A stretch of 64,000 nt of DNA from contig CACNPC010000002.1 in NCBI GenBank assembly GCA_902622245.1, positions 124,001-188,000 on the forward strand, in the 5' to 3' direction. This DNA comes from an uncultured Pelagibacteraceae bacterium. Lineage in GTDB: Bacteria; Pseudomonadota; Alphaproteobacteria; Pelagibacterales; Pelagibacteraceae. The stretch's first letter is position 1. Every line of letters begins with the position of its first letter. Made by a program: the position numbers and the translations under genes. This document shows, piece after piece, positions 26,427-34,925 of this stretch. Under the pieces are notes generated by a model that was given only the letters and a program-made list of their open reading frames with translations, ran no database searches and was not told the origin of the DNA.

Positions 26427-27287
26427 ATGAAAAAATATAAAATCGGTTTTATTGGAATAGGTTTAATGGGATTTCCAATGGCTAAAAATCTTCTAAAATC
26501 AAAATATGAAGTTAAAGTTTTTAATAGAACTAAAAATAAAGCCATTAGACTAAAAAAATTTGGTGCGAAAGTATGTAATTCTCTAAAGGAAGTTGTTAAG
26601 GACCAGGATCTAATAATTACCATGTTGTCTGATGATAGGGCTATAAAAAAAATATATTTTAATTCAGAATTTTTAAAAAATTTAAAAAAAGGATCTACAG
26701 TCATTGATATGAGTTCTGCAAACCCTAGAACAGCAATTAATTTATCAAAATTATTAAAAAAATATAAAATTAATTTTTTAGACGCACCAGTTTCCGGAGG
26801 CACCAATGGCGCAGAGAATGCAGAGCTCGCCATAATGGTTGGTGGAGATAAGAAAGTTTTTTCTAAAAATTTAAATATATTTAAGAAATTAGGCAATCCT
26901 GTTTTAGTTGGAAAAAATTCCGCAGGTCAAATAGCAAAATTAGCTAATCAAATAATAGTTGGAATTACAATAGGATCTGTTTCAGAAGCAATTAAACTAT
27001 CACAAAAAAATAACGTAAATCCAATTAATATTCTCAAAGCATTGAAAGGAGGATGGGCTGACAGTAAAGTATTGCAAACTCACGGACTAAGAATGATCAA
27101 AAATGATTTTAAACCAAGAGGAAAAAATTTTTCGCAATTAAAAGATATGAATAACATCCTTGATTGTGCAAAAAATAAAAAGTTAGAATTACCTTTATCT
27201 AAAATAGTAAAAAAAATGTATAATAAACTTGTTAAAAAGGGTTTAGGTAATTATGATCATAGTTCGTTATACAAAAGCTATAAATAA
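26427..27287 (+). CDS. Beta-hydroxyacid dehydrogenase (tartronate semialdehyde reductase/HIBADH family)
   Basis: 286-residue NAD(P)-dependent enzyme. The N-terminal GFIGIGLMGFPMAKNL, substrate-binding DAPVSGGTNGAE and the catalytic Lys in GQIAKLANQ are the three family hallmarks. It probably reduces tartronate semialdehyde or a related short 3-oxo acid at the end of an acid-sugar route. Located nine bases after the ROK kinase and 14 bases before the FAH-type hydrolase. A second, only moderately similar family member lies at 41088. Confidence 0.85.
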   Translation: MKKYKIGFIGIGLMGFPMAKNLLKSKYEVKVFNRTKNKAIRLKKFGAKVCNSLKEVVKDQDLIITMLSDDRAIKKIYFNSEFLKNLKKGSTVIDMSSANPRTAINLSKLLKKYKINFLDAPVSGGTNGAENAELAIMVGGDKKVFSKNLNIFKKLGNPVLVGKNSAGQIAKLANQIIVGITIGSVSEAIKLSQKNNVNPINILKALKGGWADSKVLQTHGLRMIKNDFKPRGKNFSQLKDMNNILDCAKNKKLELPLSKIVKKMYNKLVKKGLGNYDHSSLYKSYK

Positions 27288-27301
27288 TTATTGGAGATGA
27301 A

Positions 27302-28144
27302 ATGAAATTACTAAGAATAGGAGAAAAAAATAAAGAAAAGCCAGCTATATTAGATAAAGATGGAAAGTTGAGAGATATATCCAAACATATAATTGATTTA
27401 GATCCAACTCATTTAAATTTTGAAACATTTGAAAAAATTAAACAAATTGATTTATCATCACAGCCCGAGATTTCAAATAATACAAGAATTGGTTCATGCA
27501 TAACTAAACCAGGAAAATTTATTGCAATTGGATTAAATTTTTCTGACCATGCAGCGGAAACTGGAGCAAAACCACCAACAGAACCAATTGTATTTATGAA
27601 AGCCACTAGTTCAATCAATGGACCAAATGATAATATTGAAATTACAAGCTATTCAAACAAACTAGATTGGGAAGTTGAGCTAGGTTTAGTTATTGGAAAA
27701 AATGCTAAAAATATTCCAGAGAAAAATTCACAAGATTATATCTTAGGCTATTGTTTAGTGAATGACGTAAGTGAGAGGGAGTGGCAAATAGAAAAAATGG
27801 GACAGTGGGTAAAAGGAAAGTCGCACGATACATTTGGTCCTGTTGGTCCATATCTTGTGACCAAAGATGAGATTAATGATGTAAACAACCTAAATATGGA
27901 ATTAGATTTAAATGGTGAACGAATGCAAACGGGTAATACAAAAACAATGATTTTTAATGTAGATCATATTGTTTCATATGTTAGCAGATATATGTCTCTT
28001 CAACCTGGAGATATCATTACCACAGGAACACCCCCAGGAGTTGGAATGGGAATGAAGCCACAAAAATTTTTAAAAGCAGGTGATGAAATGAGGCTTTCAA
28101 TTGAACTTCTTGGTGAACAAAAATCAAAAGTAGTAGCAATTTAA
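27302..28144 (+). CDS. FAH-family hydrolase (2,4-diketo-3-deoxy-L-fuconate hydrolase-like)
   Basis: 280-residue fumarylacetoacetate-hydrolase-fold enzyme. It shows GLNFSDHAAETG, the metal-ligand glutamates in DWEVELGLVIG, NDVSEREWQ, KSHDTFGPVGPYLV and GDIITTGTPPGVGMG. The KG-S/H-DTFGPxGP form is the one found in hydrolases that cleave 2,4-diketo-3-deoxy sugar acids to pyruvate plus a hydroxyacid, as well as in proteins labelled ureidoglycolate lyase. Given the dehydratase and SDR in the same region, the sugar-acid role is preferred (inference). Good Shine-Dalgarno (TTGGAGATGAA). Confidence 0.82.
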   Translation: MKLLRIGEKNKEKPAILDKDGKLRDISKHIIDLDPTHLNFETFEKIKQIDLSSQPEISNNTRIGSCITKPGKFIAIGLNFSDHAAETGAKPPTEPIVFMKATSSINGPNDNIEITSYSNKLDWEVELGLVIGKNAKNIPEKNSQDYILGYCLVNDVSEREWQIEKMGQWVKGKSHDTFGPVGPYLVTKDEINDVNNLNMELDLNGERMQTGNTKTMIFNVDHIVSYVSRYMSLQPGDIITTGTPPGVGMGMKPQKFLKAGDEMRLSIELLGEQKSKVVAI

Positions 28145-28167
28145 TCCAAATATAATCTCTTTTTTGA

Positions 28168-28173
28168 TATAAT
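28168..28173 (+). promoter_or_regulatory. -10 box five bases before the GTG start of ppc
   Basis: TATAAT at 28168-28173, with the GTG start at 28179. Transcription would begin essentially at the start codon, implying a leaderless mRNA. A second TATAAT at 28151-28156 would give a leader of about 16 bases, still without a Shine-Dalgarno. No good -35 match is seen for either. Confidence 0.45.
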
Positions 28174-28178
28174 AAATT

Positions 28179-30860
28179 GTGATCAAAAGAGACCTATACT
28201 ACGAAAGAATTCCTACAAAATCATTAAGAGAGGATGTTAGGTTTTTAGGAAATTCATTAGGAAATGTAATTAAAGAACAAGAAGGTAAAAGCTTTTATAA
28301 TCTTGTTGAGAAAATTAGAAAGTTATCAAAAGCAAATAAAATCCAAAAAAAATCATATAAAAAAATTTCTAGTGAAATAAAAAGTATTAATCCTAAAAAT
28401 ACTTACAAGCTTGCAAGAGCATTTAATCATTTTATGAATTTTATAAATCTAGCTGAGTCTATTGATGCATCTAGACAACTAAACCAATATGAAAATAAAA
28501 GAGACGGCAAAAATCAAAAAAATATTTTTATAGAAGAAATTTTTGAGAAATTATTTAAAAATAAAAAAATTAATAATAATAAAATATATAGTTTTGCAAA
28601 AAATTTAAATATTGGAATAGTTTTGACAGCCCATCCAACAGAGGTCAAAAGAAGAACTTTAATTCAAAAATACCATAAAATTACAGAAATACTTGAGGAT
28701 AGAGAGTTATTTAAAGATCACTCTTCAAAAATAAAATCTTTAAATAAAAAAATTCATGATGAATTTACCATTATCTGGAATACAGATGACTTAAAAAGAT
28801 CAAAACCGTCTCCAGCCGATGAAGCGCGATGGGGTCTTGCAATAATAGAGGATAGTCTTTGGGAAACTATTCCAAAAGTCTACAGAAGACTCAATGATAT
28901 ATTTTTGAAAAATATGGGTAAAGGTTTGCCAAAAAATTTTAATCCTATTGAGTTTGGATCATGGATGGGAGGTGATAGAGACGGAAATCCAAATGTAACT
29001 TCAAAAGTAACAAAAGAAGTTTTGTTATTATCAAGATGGGAAGCGGCAAAATTGTATGAAAAAGAACTTACCAAATTAATTAGATCATATTCAATGAAAA
29101 AGTGTTCAAAAAAAATTCAAAAACTTACAGGAAAATCATTTGAACCTTACAGAGTTTTCTTAAGACCTTTAAGAGATAAAATGCGATTTACTCATCGAGC
29201 AATTGAACAGTTTATAGTGAACAAAAAACCTTTAGACTATAACAAATTGCTAAACTCAAAAGAAGAAATTTTAAAACCCCTTAGAATTGTCCGTGAATCT
29301 TTAGAGGAAAATCAAAGTGAAAATATCGCAAGCGGTGAATTATTAGACTTAATGAGAAGAGCAAAATGTTTTGGAATTAATTTAGCAAAACTAGATATTA
29401 GACAAGAATCATCTAGACACTCACAATTAATTAATGAACTTGTTCAGAAAAAAAATAAACACAATTATTTAAAATGGAGTGAGGAGGAAAAAATTAAATT
29501 TTTATCATCTAAGATGAAAAAAAAATCCAATTTCATCAAAAATTTTAATTTTAAAAATAAAGAAAACAAAGAAGTTTGGTCAACATTTAAAATTTTATCT
29601 GAAGAGCCACCTGAATGTTTGGGGGCTTATGTTATTTCAATGACATCATCTGCATCTGATATTCTCTCTGTTTTATATTTGCAAAAAGAAGCAAATATTA
29701 AGAATAGATTAAGAGTTGTCCCATTATTTGAAACATTAGATGACTTAATTAATGCAAAATCAATAATGGCCAGCTTGTTTTCATTAAAGTGGTACAGAGA
29801 TTTAATAAAAAATAAACAAGAAGTCATGATTGGATATTCAGACTCAAGCAAAGATGCTGGAAAAATTTGTGCAAGTTGGCATCAATATAAGGCTCAAGAA
29901 GAAATTATTAAAATTGCAAAAAAATATAAAATAGATGTTACTTTCTTTCATGGAAGAGGTGGTTCAGCGGGTAGAGGTGGAGGCCCAATTCAAGCTACTT
30001 TAAAATCTCAGCCGCCAAATACAGTTAATGGAAAAATTAGAATAACCGATCAAGGAGAAGTTATTCAGCAGAAATATGGATATCAGCCTTTAGCAATTTA
30101 TAATTTATGTAGCTATATAGGAGCAGTAATGGAGGCAACATTAACACCACCTCCAGTCCCTAAAAAAGATTGGAGGAATCTAATTGAAAAAATGTCTGAT
30201 ATTTCAAAAAGTTCATATAGAAAAAATATTAATCAAAGTTCAGATTTTATTAAATATTTTAAAACCGTTACGCCACATGTGTCTTTAGGAAAACTTTCAA
30301 TTGGATCAAGACCGTCTAAAAGAAAGAATATTGATAATATCAAAGGTTTAAGAGCAATACCCTGGGTATTTGCTTGGACTCAAATAAGACTAATGCTCCC
30401 AGCATGGCTTGGAAGTGCAGAAGCTTTAAGATATTCATCGATAGAAAAATTTGAGAAAACACTAATAGATATGGAAAAAAATTGGCCTTTCTTCAATTCA
30501 ATGATGGATATCTTGGATATGGTAATTTCAAAAGTGGACCCAGATATTTCAAAAATATATGAGGAATACTTAGCTGATAAAGATTTAAAAAGAGTTGGAA
30601 AAAAACTTAGGTTCCAATTCGAAGTTATTAAAAAATTAAATAAAAAGATTACGCCTAAAGAAATTATAAATGAAAGAAAAAAGTTTAGATCAGGAGTTAT
30701 TGTAAGAAATATTTACACAGAAGTATTAAATATAATTCAAGCAGTAGTTATGAATAAAATCAAAAATAAAAAATTAAATTCAGAAAAAAAAAATGATCTT
30801 AATGATGCATTATTAACATCTATTGCAGGTATTTCAGCTGCAATGAAAAATACTGGTTAA
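28179..30860 (+). CDS. ppc: Phosphoenolpyruvate carboxylase
   Basis: 893-residue anaplerotic enzyme fixing bicarbonate onto PEP to give oxaloacetate. Catalytic motifs: LTAHPTEVKRRT (His), GSWMGGDRDGNPNVT, FHGRGGSAGRGGGP (the mobile glycine loop), RAIPWVFAWTQIR and the conserved C-terminal end at KNTG. The length is full. It begins with GTG, judged from alignment of the LREDVRFLGNSLGNVIKEQEG region with the normal N-terminus and the lack of an earlier in-frame ATG. Followed with no gap by ccdA. Confidence 0.96.
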   Translation: MIKRDLYYERIPTKSLREDVRFLGNSLGNVIKEQEGKSFYNLVEKIRKLSKANKIQKKSYKKISSEIKSINPKNTYKLARAFNHFMNFINLAESIDASRQLNQYENKRDGKNQKNIFIEEIFEKLFKNKKINNNKIYSFAKNLNIGIVLTAHPTEVKRRTLIQKYHKITEILEDRELFKDHSSKIKSLNKKIHDEFTIIWNTDDLKRSKPSPADEARWGLAIIEDSLWETIPKVYRRLNDIFLKNMGKGLPKNFNPIEFGSWMGGDRDGNPNVTSKVTKEVLLLSRWEAAKLYEKELTKLIRSYSMKKCSKKIQKLTGKSFEPYRVFLRPLRDKMRFTHRAIEQFIVNKKPLDYNKLLNSKEEILKPLRIVRESLEENQSENIASGELLDLMRRAKCFGINLAKLDIRQESSRHSQLINELVQKKNKHNYLKWSEEEKIKFLSSKMKKKSNFIKNFNFKNKENKEVWSTFKILSEEPPECLGAYVISMTSSASDILSVLYLQKEANIKNRLRVVPLFETLDDLINAKSIMASLFSLKWYRDLIKNKQEVMIGYSDSSKDAGKICASWHQYKAQEEIIKIAKKYKIDVTFFHGRGGSAGRGGGPIQATLKSQPPNTVNGKIRITDQGEVIQQKYGYQPLAIYNLCSYIGAVMEATLTPPPVPKKDWRNLIEKMSDISKSSYRKNINQSSDFIKYFKTVTPHVSLGKLSIGSRPSKRKNIDNIKGLRAIPWVFAWTQIRLMLPAWLGSAEALRYSSIEKFEKTLIDMEKNWPFFNSMMDILDMVISKVDPDISKIYEEYLADKDLKRVGKKLRFQFEVIKKLNKKITPKEIINERKKFRSGVIVRNIYTEVLNIIQAVVMNKIKNKKLNSEKKNDLNDALLTSIAGISAAMKNTG

Positions 30861-31568
30861 ATGATAGAATTATTTGTTGCATTTGGAGCTGGATTGATAA
30901 GCTTTTTATCTCCATGTGTACTTCCATTAATACCTGGATATATATCTTATATTTCTGGAAGCTCTTTAAATGAGTTATTAGAAAAAAAAACAATTAATAT
31001 ATTCCCTATAGTTTTATTTACTTTTGGTTTTTCCATTGTTTTTATAAGCTTTGGAGCTACTGCAACTTTTTTAGGTTCTTTAATTTTAAGTAACTCTTTT
31101 GAATTAAGAATTATTGCAGGAAGTATAATAATCATTTTCTCCCTTCATATTATGGGATTAATTAATATTAAGTTTTTAAATTATGAAAAAAGAATTAATA
31201 CTGAGATTAAATCAGGAAATTTTAGCTCAATATTAGTTGGTATGGCATTTGGATTTGGATGGACTCCATGTATTGGACCTATTTTGGGATCAATATTGGC
31301 TTTAGCTTCAATTGAGCAAAGTTTGAACCGAGGTATATTGTTACTTGTGTTCTATTCACTTGGTTTAGCACTACCATTTATTGCATCAGGTTATTTGATT
31401 CAACGTTTTATGGTTGTTACAAAAAATCTAAAATCAAAAATGATAACTATTTCAAGAATTGGTGGAGGATTATTATTGATAACAGGAATATTAATGATTA
31501 CAAACCAGTTGCAAGCTTTAGGATTTTACATATTAAAGTATTTTCCTTTACTTCAGAAACTTGGATAA
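30861..31568 (+). CDS. ccdA: Cytochrome c biogenesis protein CcdA-like
   Basis: 235-residue inner-membrane thiol-disulfide transporter passing electrons from cytoplasmic thioredoxin to the periplasm. Six hydrophobic segments are visible. The paired redox cysteines sit in SFLSPCVLPLIPGY (C19) and GWTPCIGPILGS (C137), the exact CcdA motifs. The start ATG follows the ppc stop directly. It presumably serves cytochrome c maturation; no other ccm gene is in the window. Confidence 0.92.
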   Translation: MIELFVAFGAGLISFLSPCVLPLIPGYISYISGSSLNELLEKKTINIFPIVLFTFGFSIVFISFGATATFLGSLILSNSFELRIIAGSIIIIFSLHIMGLINIKFLNYEKRINTEIKSGNFSSILVGMAFGFGWTPCIGPILGSILALASIEQSLNRGILLLVFYSLGLALPFIASGYLIQRFMVVTKNLKSKMITISRIGGGLLLITGILMITNQLQALGFYILKYFPLLQKLG

Positions 31569-31570
31569 AA

Positions 31571-32158
31571 ATGAAAATATACCAAATCGATTGCAGCGCT
31601 AGAAAAGAGGGTTCTACCTCAAGGATGCTTGCAAAAAAAATACTTGATAAAGTTAAAAAAGATGATGATGAAGTCATTTATAGAGATCTAGATGACGAAA
31701 TGCTTTTTATATCTGGTTTAACTGAGTCTGGAATGAAAATTCCAGAAAATGAGCAAACAGATGAACATAAAAAAATGTTTGAATTGTCTGATAAGTTAGT
31801 ATCAGAGTTAAAAGAATGTGATGTAATTATTATATCAGTGCCAATTTATAATTTTGGCCCACCAGCAACACTTAAAGCTTGGGCTGATCTTGCAGCCAGA
31901 GTAAAGTTGACATTTAAATATGGGGATGACGGAAGAAGAAAAGGTTTATTAGAAGATAAGCAGGTCTATTTAGTAATTACTTCTGGCGGAACAAAAATAC
32001 AAGGTGAAGAAGACTTTTTAACTCCGTGGTTGATACATATGTTAAATTTTTTTGGTATTAAAAAAATCGATATAGTTGCAGCAGATCAAATGGCTTTAGA
32101 TTATGAAAAGTCGATAAAAAACGCTGAAGAAAAAATAAAAGAATTATTTAAAGATTAA
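31571..32158 (+). CDS. FMN-dependent NAD(P)H oxidoreductase (flavodoxin-like fold)
   Basis: 195 residues, NADPH-dependent FMN reductase/azoreductase family. The N-terminal phosphate-binding loop CSARKEGSTSRMLAK, the VPIYNFGPPATLKAW segment and LVITSGGTKIQ are the AzoR/quinone-reductase hallmarks. Likely a cytoplasmic two-electron quinone or azo/nitro reductase. Last gene of the ppc-ccdA run. Its 3-prime end overlaps the convergent dioxygenase gene by 11 bases. Confidence 0.8.
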   Translation: MKIYQIDCSARKEGSTSRMLAKKILDKVKKDDDEVIYRDLDDEMLFISGLTESGMKIPENEQTDEHKKMFELSDKLVSELKECDVIIISVPIYNFGPPATLKAWADLAARVKLTFKYGDDGRRKGLLEDKQVYLVITSGGTKIQGEEDFLTPWLIHMLNFFGIKKIDIVAADQMALDYEKSIKNAEEKIKELFKD

Positions 32159-33251
32159 ATTTTCTTTTTAAATGTCTAAGTTTACCTTCTGTACTGTCGA
32201 AATCAATGTAGCATCCTTGTAAATATCTATCACCTTCGTTAACATCATACTTTGTTCTTCCATGAAGTAATCTATGATTGTCCATCATTAATAAATCTCC
32301 AGTTTCTAATTTAAATTCAACTTTATATTTATCAGAGTTATATAATTCAGAAATTTTATTTCTAGCTTTATAGAATAAATCCAATTTTGATTTTTCTAAT
32401 ATCGGAGCATAATCTAATCTTGGACTAAATCTAACTTGTTTAAAATTATTTTTTTCATCCAATTTAATTAACTCAGACATATCTTCTAGAACAACTGTTT
32501 TGTCTATAAATTTAAATTTTACTTTTACTGAAGATAAAATTTCATAATATTCTGGATAATCCTCTTTAATTTTTTCACTTACTGTGTAACCATCAACCAA
32601 GGTAGAATTTCCTCCACTCACATTATTTGTAATACAATGCAATAATTGAACACAAGGAACTGGTTTTCTATACGGATTATCTGTATGTGGAGATAATGCT
32701 AATGATGTATAAGCCAAATCATTTGGATTAGGTACAGATCTTACATTAAAAAATTCCCCAAAATTTGTTCTTCTGACACTACCAATCGAATTTGCAAATT
32801 TGATAATAAAATTATCTTGAGTTGGAACATTAGTTAAAACTACAAAACCATACTTATAGAATGATACTAATAAATCATACATGATTTTTTTTTCAAAAAT
32901 ATCATTTTCAAATTTAAATTTTTGAAAATTGTTAAAATTTGAGTCCCATTTAATTTTGTCAATTGAAATAGGATCAAGATTTTGTGATTTATACTCATTT
33001 AATATTTGATCTTCTTTTATTTTATAATTGGTTCCATCATTGAAAAATAAATTAAGCAATCCATCTTCACTCTCAATTTTTTCTATATCAATGTTAGTAT
33101 TTATAGAATTTGGATCAAATAATCTTTGTTGATTTCCTTTATCCATAGCATCTTCGTTATTTATTCTTTCTCTAAGCCAAAATGGATGTATTTCTTCTTT
33201 ATTATTTCCACTATTTATAAATACTTTTTTAGAATCGATTTCTATTTTCAT
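32148..33251 (-). CDS. TauD/TfdA-family dioxygenase, gamma-butyrobetaine hydroxylase-like
   Basis: 367-residue Fe(II)/2-oxoglutarate oxygenase. The N-terminal 90 residues (IHPFWLRERINNEDAMD, LFDPNSIN) form the small domain typical of gamma-butyrobetaine and trimethyllysine hydroxylases. The iron ligands are H-x-D in LSPHTDNPYR and the distal His in LLHGRT, with the 2-oxoglutarate Arg in GDRYLQG. It could act on carnitine precursors or other quaternary amines, common osmolytes in sea water. Stand-alone gene, convergent with the flavin reductase and divergent from hisN. Confidence 0.83.
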   Translation of the reverse strand: MKIEIDSKKVFINSGNNKEEIHPFWLRERINNEDAMDKGNQQRLFDPNSINTNIDIEKIESEDGLLNLFFNDGTNYKIKEDQILNEYKSQNLDPISIDKIKWDSNFNNFQKFKFENDIFEKKIMYDLLVSFYKYGFVVLTNVPTQDNFIIKFANSIGSVRRTNFGEFFNVRSVPNPNDLAYTSLALSPHTDNPYRKPVPCVQLLHCITNNVSGGNSTLVDGYTVSEKIKEDYPEYYEILSSVKVKFKFIDKTVVLEDMSELIKLDEKNNFKQVRFSPRLDYAPILEKSKLDLFYKARNKISELYNSDKYKVEFKLETGDLLMMDNHRLLHGRTKYDVNEGDRYLQGCYIDFDSTEGKLRHLKRKFNL

Positions 33252-33338
33252 CTATCTAGATTCATCTATCAAATTCTAAAATTTTCAAGATATTTTATTT
33301 GAACTAGTTGTATATTTTAACTATTACTCATCAGATAA

Positions 33339-34142
33339 ATGACCTTCAAAAAAACAAAAGATTTCAAGATTTATTACACCTTTTTGAATAAGCTTGCTAA
33401 GGATTTAACTAATTTTTATTACACCAAACTTAACAAAACTTTTACAATTAATAACAAGTTAAAAGGCAAGGGTTATGATCCTGTTACCAGTGCTGATAAA
33501 GCTTTTGAAAAATTTATAAGAAAAAAGATTAATGATAAGTTCCCAGATCATCAAATTATCGGTGAAGAGTTTGGAGCAAAAAAGACAAAAAGTCTATTTT
33601 CATGGATAATTGACCCAATTGATGGGACAAGATCATTTGTAGCTGGAAATCCTACATGGAGCAATTTAATTTCTCTAAATTATAACGACACCCCTATAAT
33701 TGGTTTAGCAAATTTTCCAAGAATGAAAAGATACTATTTAAATCAAGATGATAAATCTGCTTTTGTGTTTGAAAATGGAAAAAAAAGAAAATTAAAAGTA
33801 AACAAAAAAATAAAATTTAATTATTTGAAATTAGCTGCTGCTTTTCACGGAACTTTGTCTTTTCAAAAACAAAAAAAAATAATGAAATTTATTAAGAGAA
33901 TGCAGTTTCCATGTTTTGATGCACTAACATATTGCCAATTAGCAGAGGGAAGACTAGATATTGTAGCTCAATGTGCAAACAAAATTTGGGATATACATCC
34001 GATAATACCAATTATTAAAGCATCAGGTGGAATAATTACTACATGGGATAATAAAGATGCTTCATTAGGTGGAAACATAATTGTTTCAAATAATTTATCA
34101 AATCATAAAAAAATTTTAAAATTACTCAAGCCAGCTACATGA
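33339..34142 (+). CDS. hisN: Inositol-monophosphatase-family phosphatase, HisN-like
   Basis: 267-residue magnesium-dependent phosphomonoesterase. Metal-binding motifs: GEEFGAKK (Glu), DPIDGTRSFVAGNPTWSNLI and the C-terminal KIWDIHPIIPII. The RSFVAGNPTW form and the following LISL are the histidinol-phosphatase (HisN) pattern rather than the inositol-phosphatase or CysQ pattern. HisN would supply the phosphatase step of histidine synthesis. An inositol-phosphatase role cannot be excluded given the inositol genes elsewhere in the window. Overlaps the amidotransferase by four bases. Confidence 0.7.
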   Translation: MTFKKTKDFKIYYTFLNKLAKDLTNFYYTKLNKTFTINNKLKGKGYDPVTSADKAFEKFIRKKINDKFPDHQIIGEEFGAKKTKSLFSWIIDPIDGTRSFVAGNPTWSNLISLNYNDTPIIGLANFPRMKRYYLNQDDKSAFVFENGKKRKLKVNKKIKFNYLKLAAAFHGTLSFQKQKKIMKFIKRMQFPCFDALTYCQLAEGRLDIVAQCANKIWDIHPIIPIIKASGGIITTWDNKDASLGGNIIVSNNLSNHKKILKLLKPAT

Positions 34143-34864
34143 AAAATATAATTGTTCTTCAACACATTAAAATTGAGGATCCTGGTTATATTAAAGATTT
34201 AATGTTAAAGGATAAAGTTCATATTAAAACTGTAGAACTTGACGAAGGAGAAAAAATACCTGATGATTTAACTGGATTTGATGCAATGTTTTGTATGGGC
34301 GGACCAATGGATACTTGGATGGAAAAAGATTACCCTTGGTTAATAGAAGAGAAAAAAAAAATTAAAGAATTTGTAGTAGACTTAAATAAACCATATTTAG
34401 GTTTTTGTTTAGGTTGTCAATTATTAGGGGAGGTAGTTGGAGGTAAAGTAGTTAAATCAAAAAATCCAGAGATAGGTATTTTAGATATTAATTTTTTAAA
34501 TAGTAAAAAGGACGATTTATTATTTAAAGAATATCCTGATATTATTAAATCACTCCAATGGCATTCATATGAAGTTCAAAATCTAGAAAATAATAATGAT
34601 ATAACTCTTTTAGCATCATCTCCTGAAACGAAATACCAAATTTTTAAATACAAAAAACATGCTTACGGTATTCAATTTCATATAGAGATAAAAGATACCA
34701 CTGTAGGAGAATGGGGATGTGTGCCTGAATATAAGTCTGCTTTAGAGAGTCAGTTAGGACAAGGAGCTCTTGATAAATTTGATAGTGATGCGAAAGACAA
34801 CATTCAATCTATGAACAAATATTCTAAAATTCTTTACGAAAACTTCAAAAAAATAGTCAATTAA
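34139..34864 (+). CDS. Class I glutamine amidotransferase-like protein
   Basis: 241 residues, GMP-synthase-like GATase1 domain standing alone. The nucleophile is in LGFCLGCQLLG (C90), and the His/Glu of the triad is in YGIQFHIEI. CMGGPMDTW provides the oxyanion-side glycine motif. It lacks a synthetase domain, so it may transfer ammonia to a separate partner or hydrolyse gamma-glutamyl compounds. Translationally coupled (ATGA) to the HisN-like gene. Partner unknown. Confidence 0.82.
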   Translation: MKNIIVLQHIKIEDPGYIKDLMLKDKVHIKTVELDEGEKIPDDLTGFDAMFCMGGPMDTWMEKDYPWLIEEKKKIKEFVVDLNKPYLGFCLGCQLLGEVVGGKVVKSKNPEIGILDINFLNSKKDDLLFKEYPDIIKSLQWHSYEVQNLENNNDITLLASSPETKYQIFKYKKHAYGIQFHIEIKDTTVGEWGCVPEYKSALESQLGQGALDKFDSDAKDNIQSMNKYSKILYENFKKIVN

Positions 34865-34925
34865 ATCACTTTAGTTTACATAATTAATAAGTTAGATTTT
34901 TATTTTAATAATATAGGAGAGAGAA

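Noticed and set aside
33339..34142. HisN-like phosphatase as part of the inositol pathway
   Set aside because: The motif pattern favours histidinol phosphatase and it lies about 20 kb from the inositol genes, coupled to an amidotransferase.
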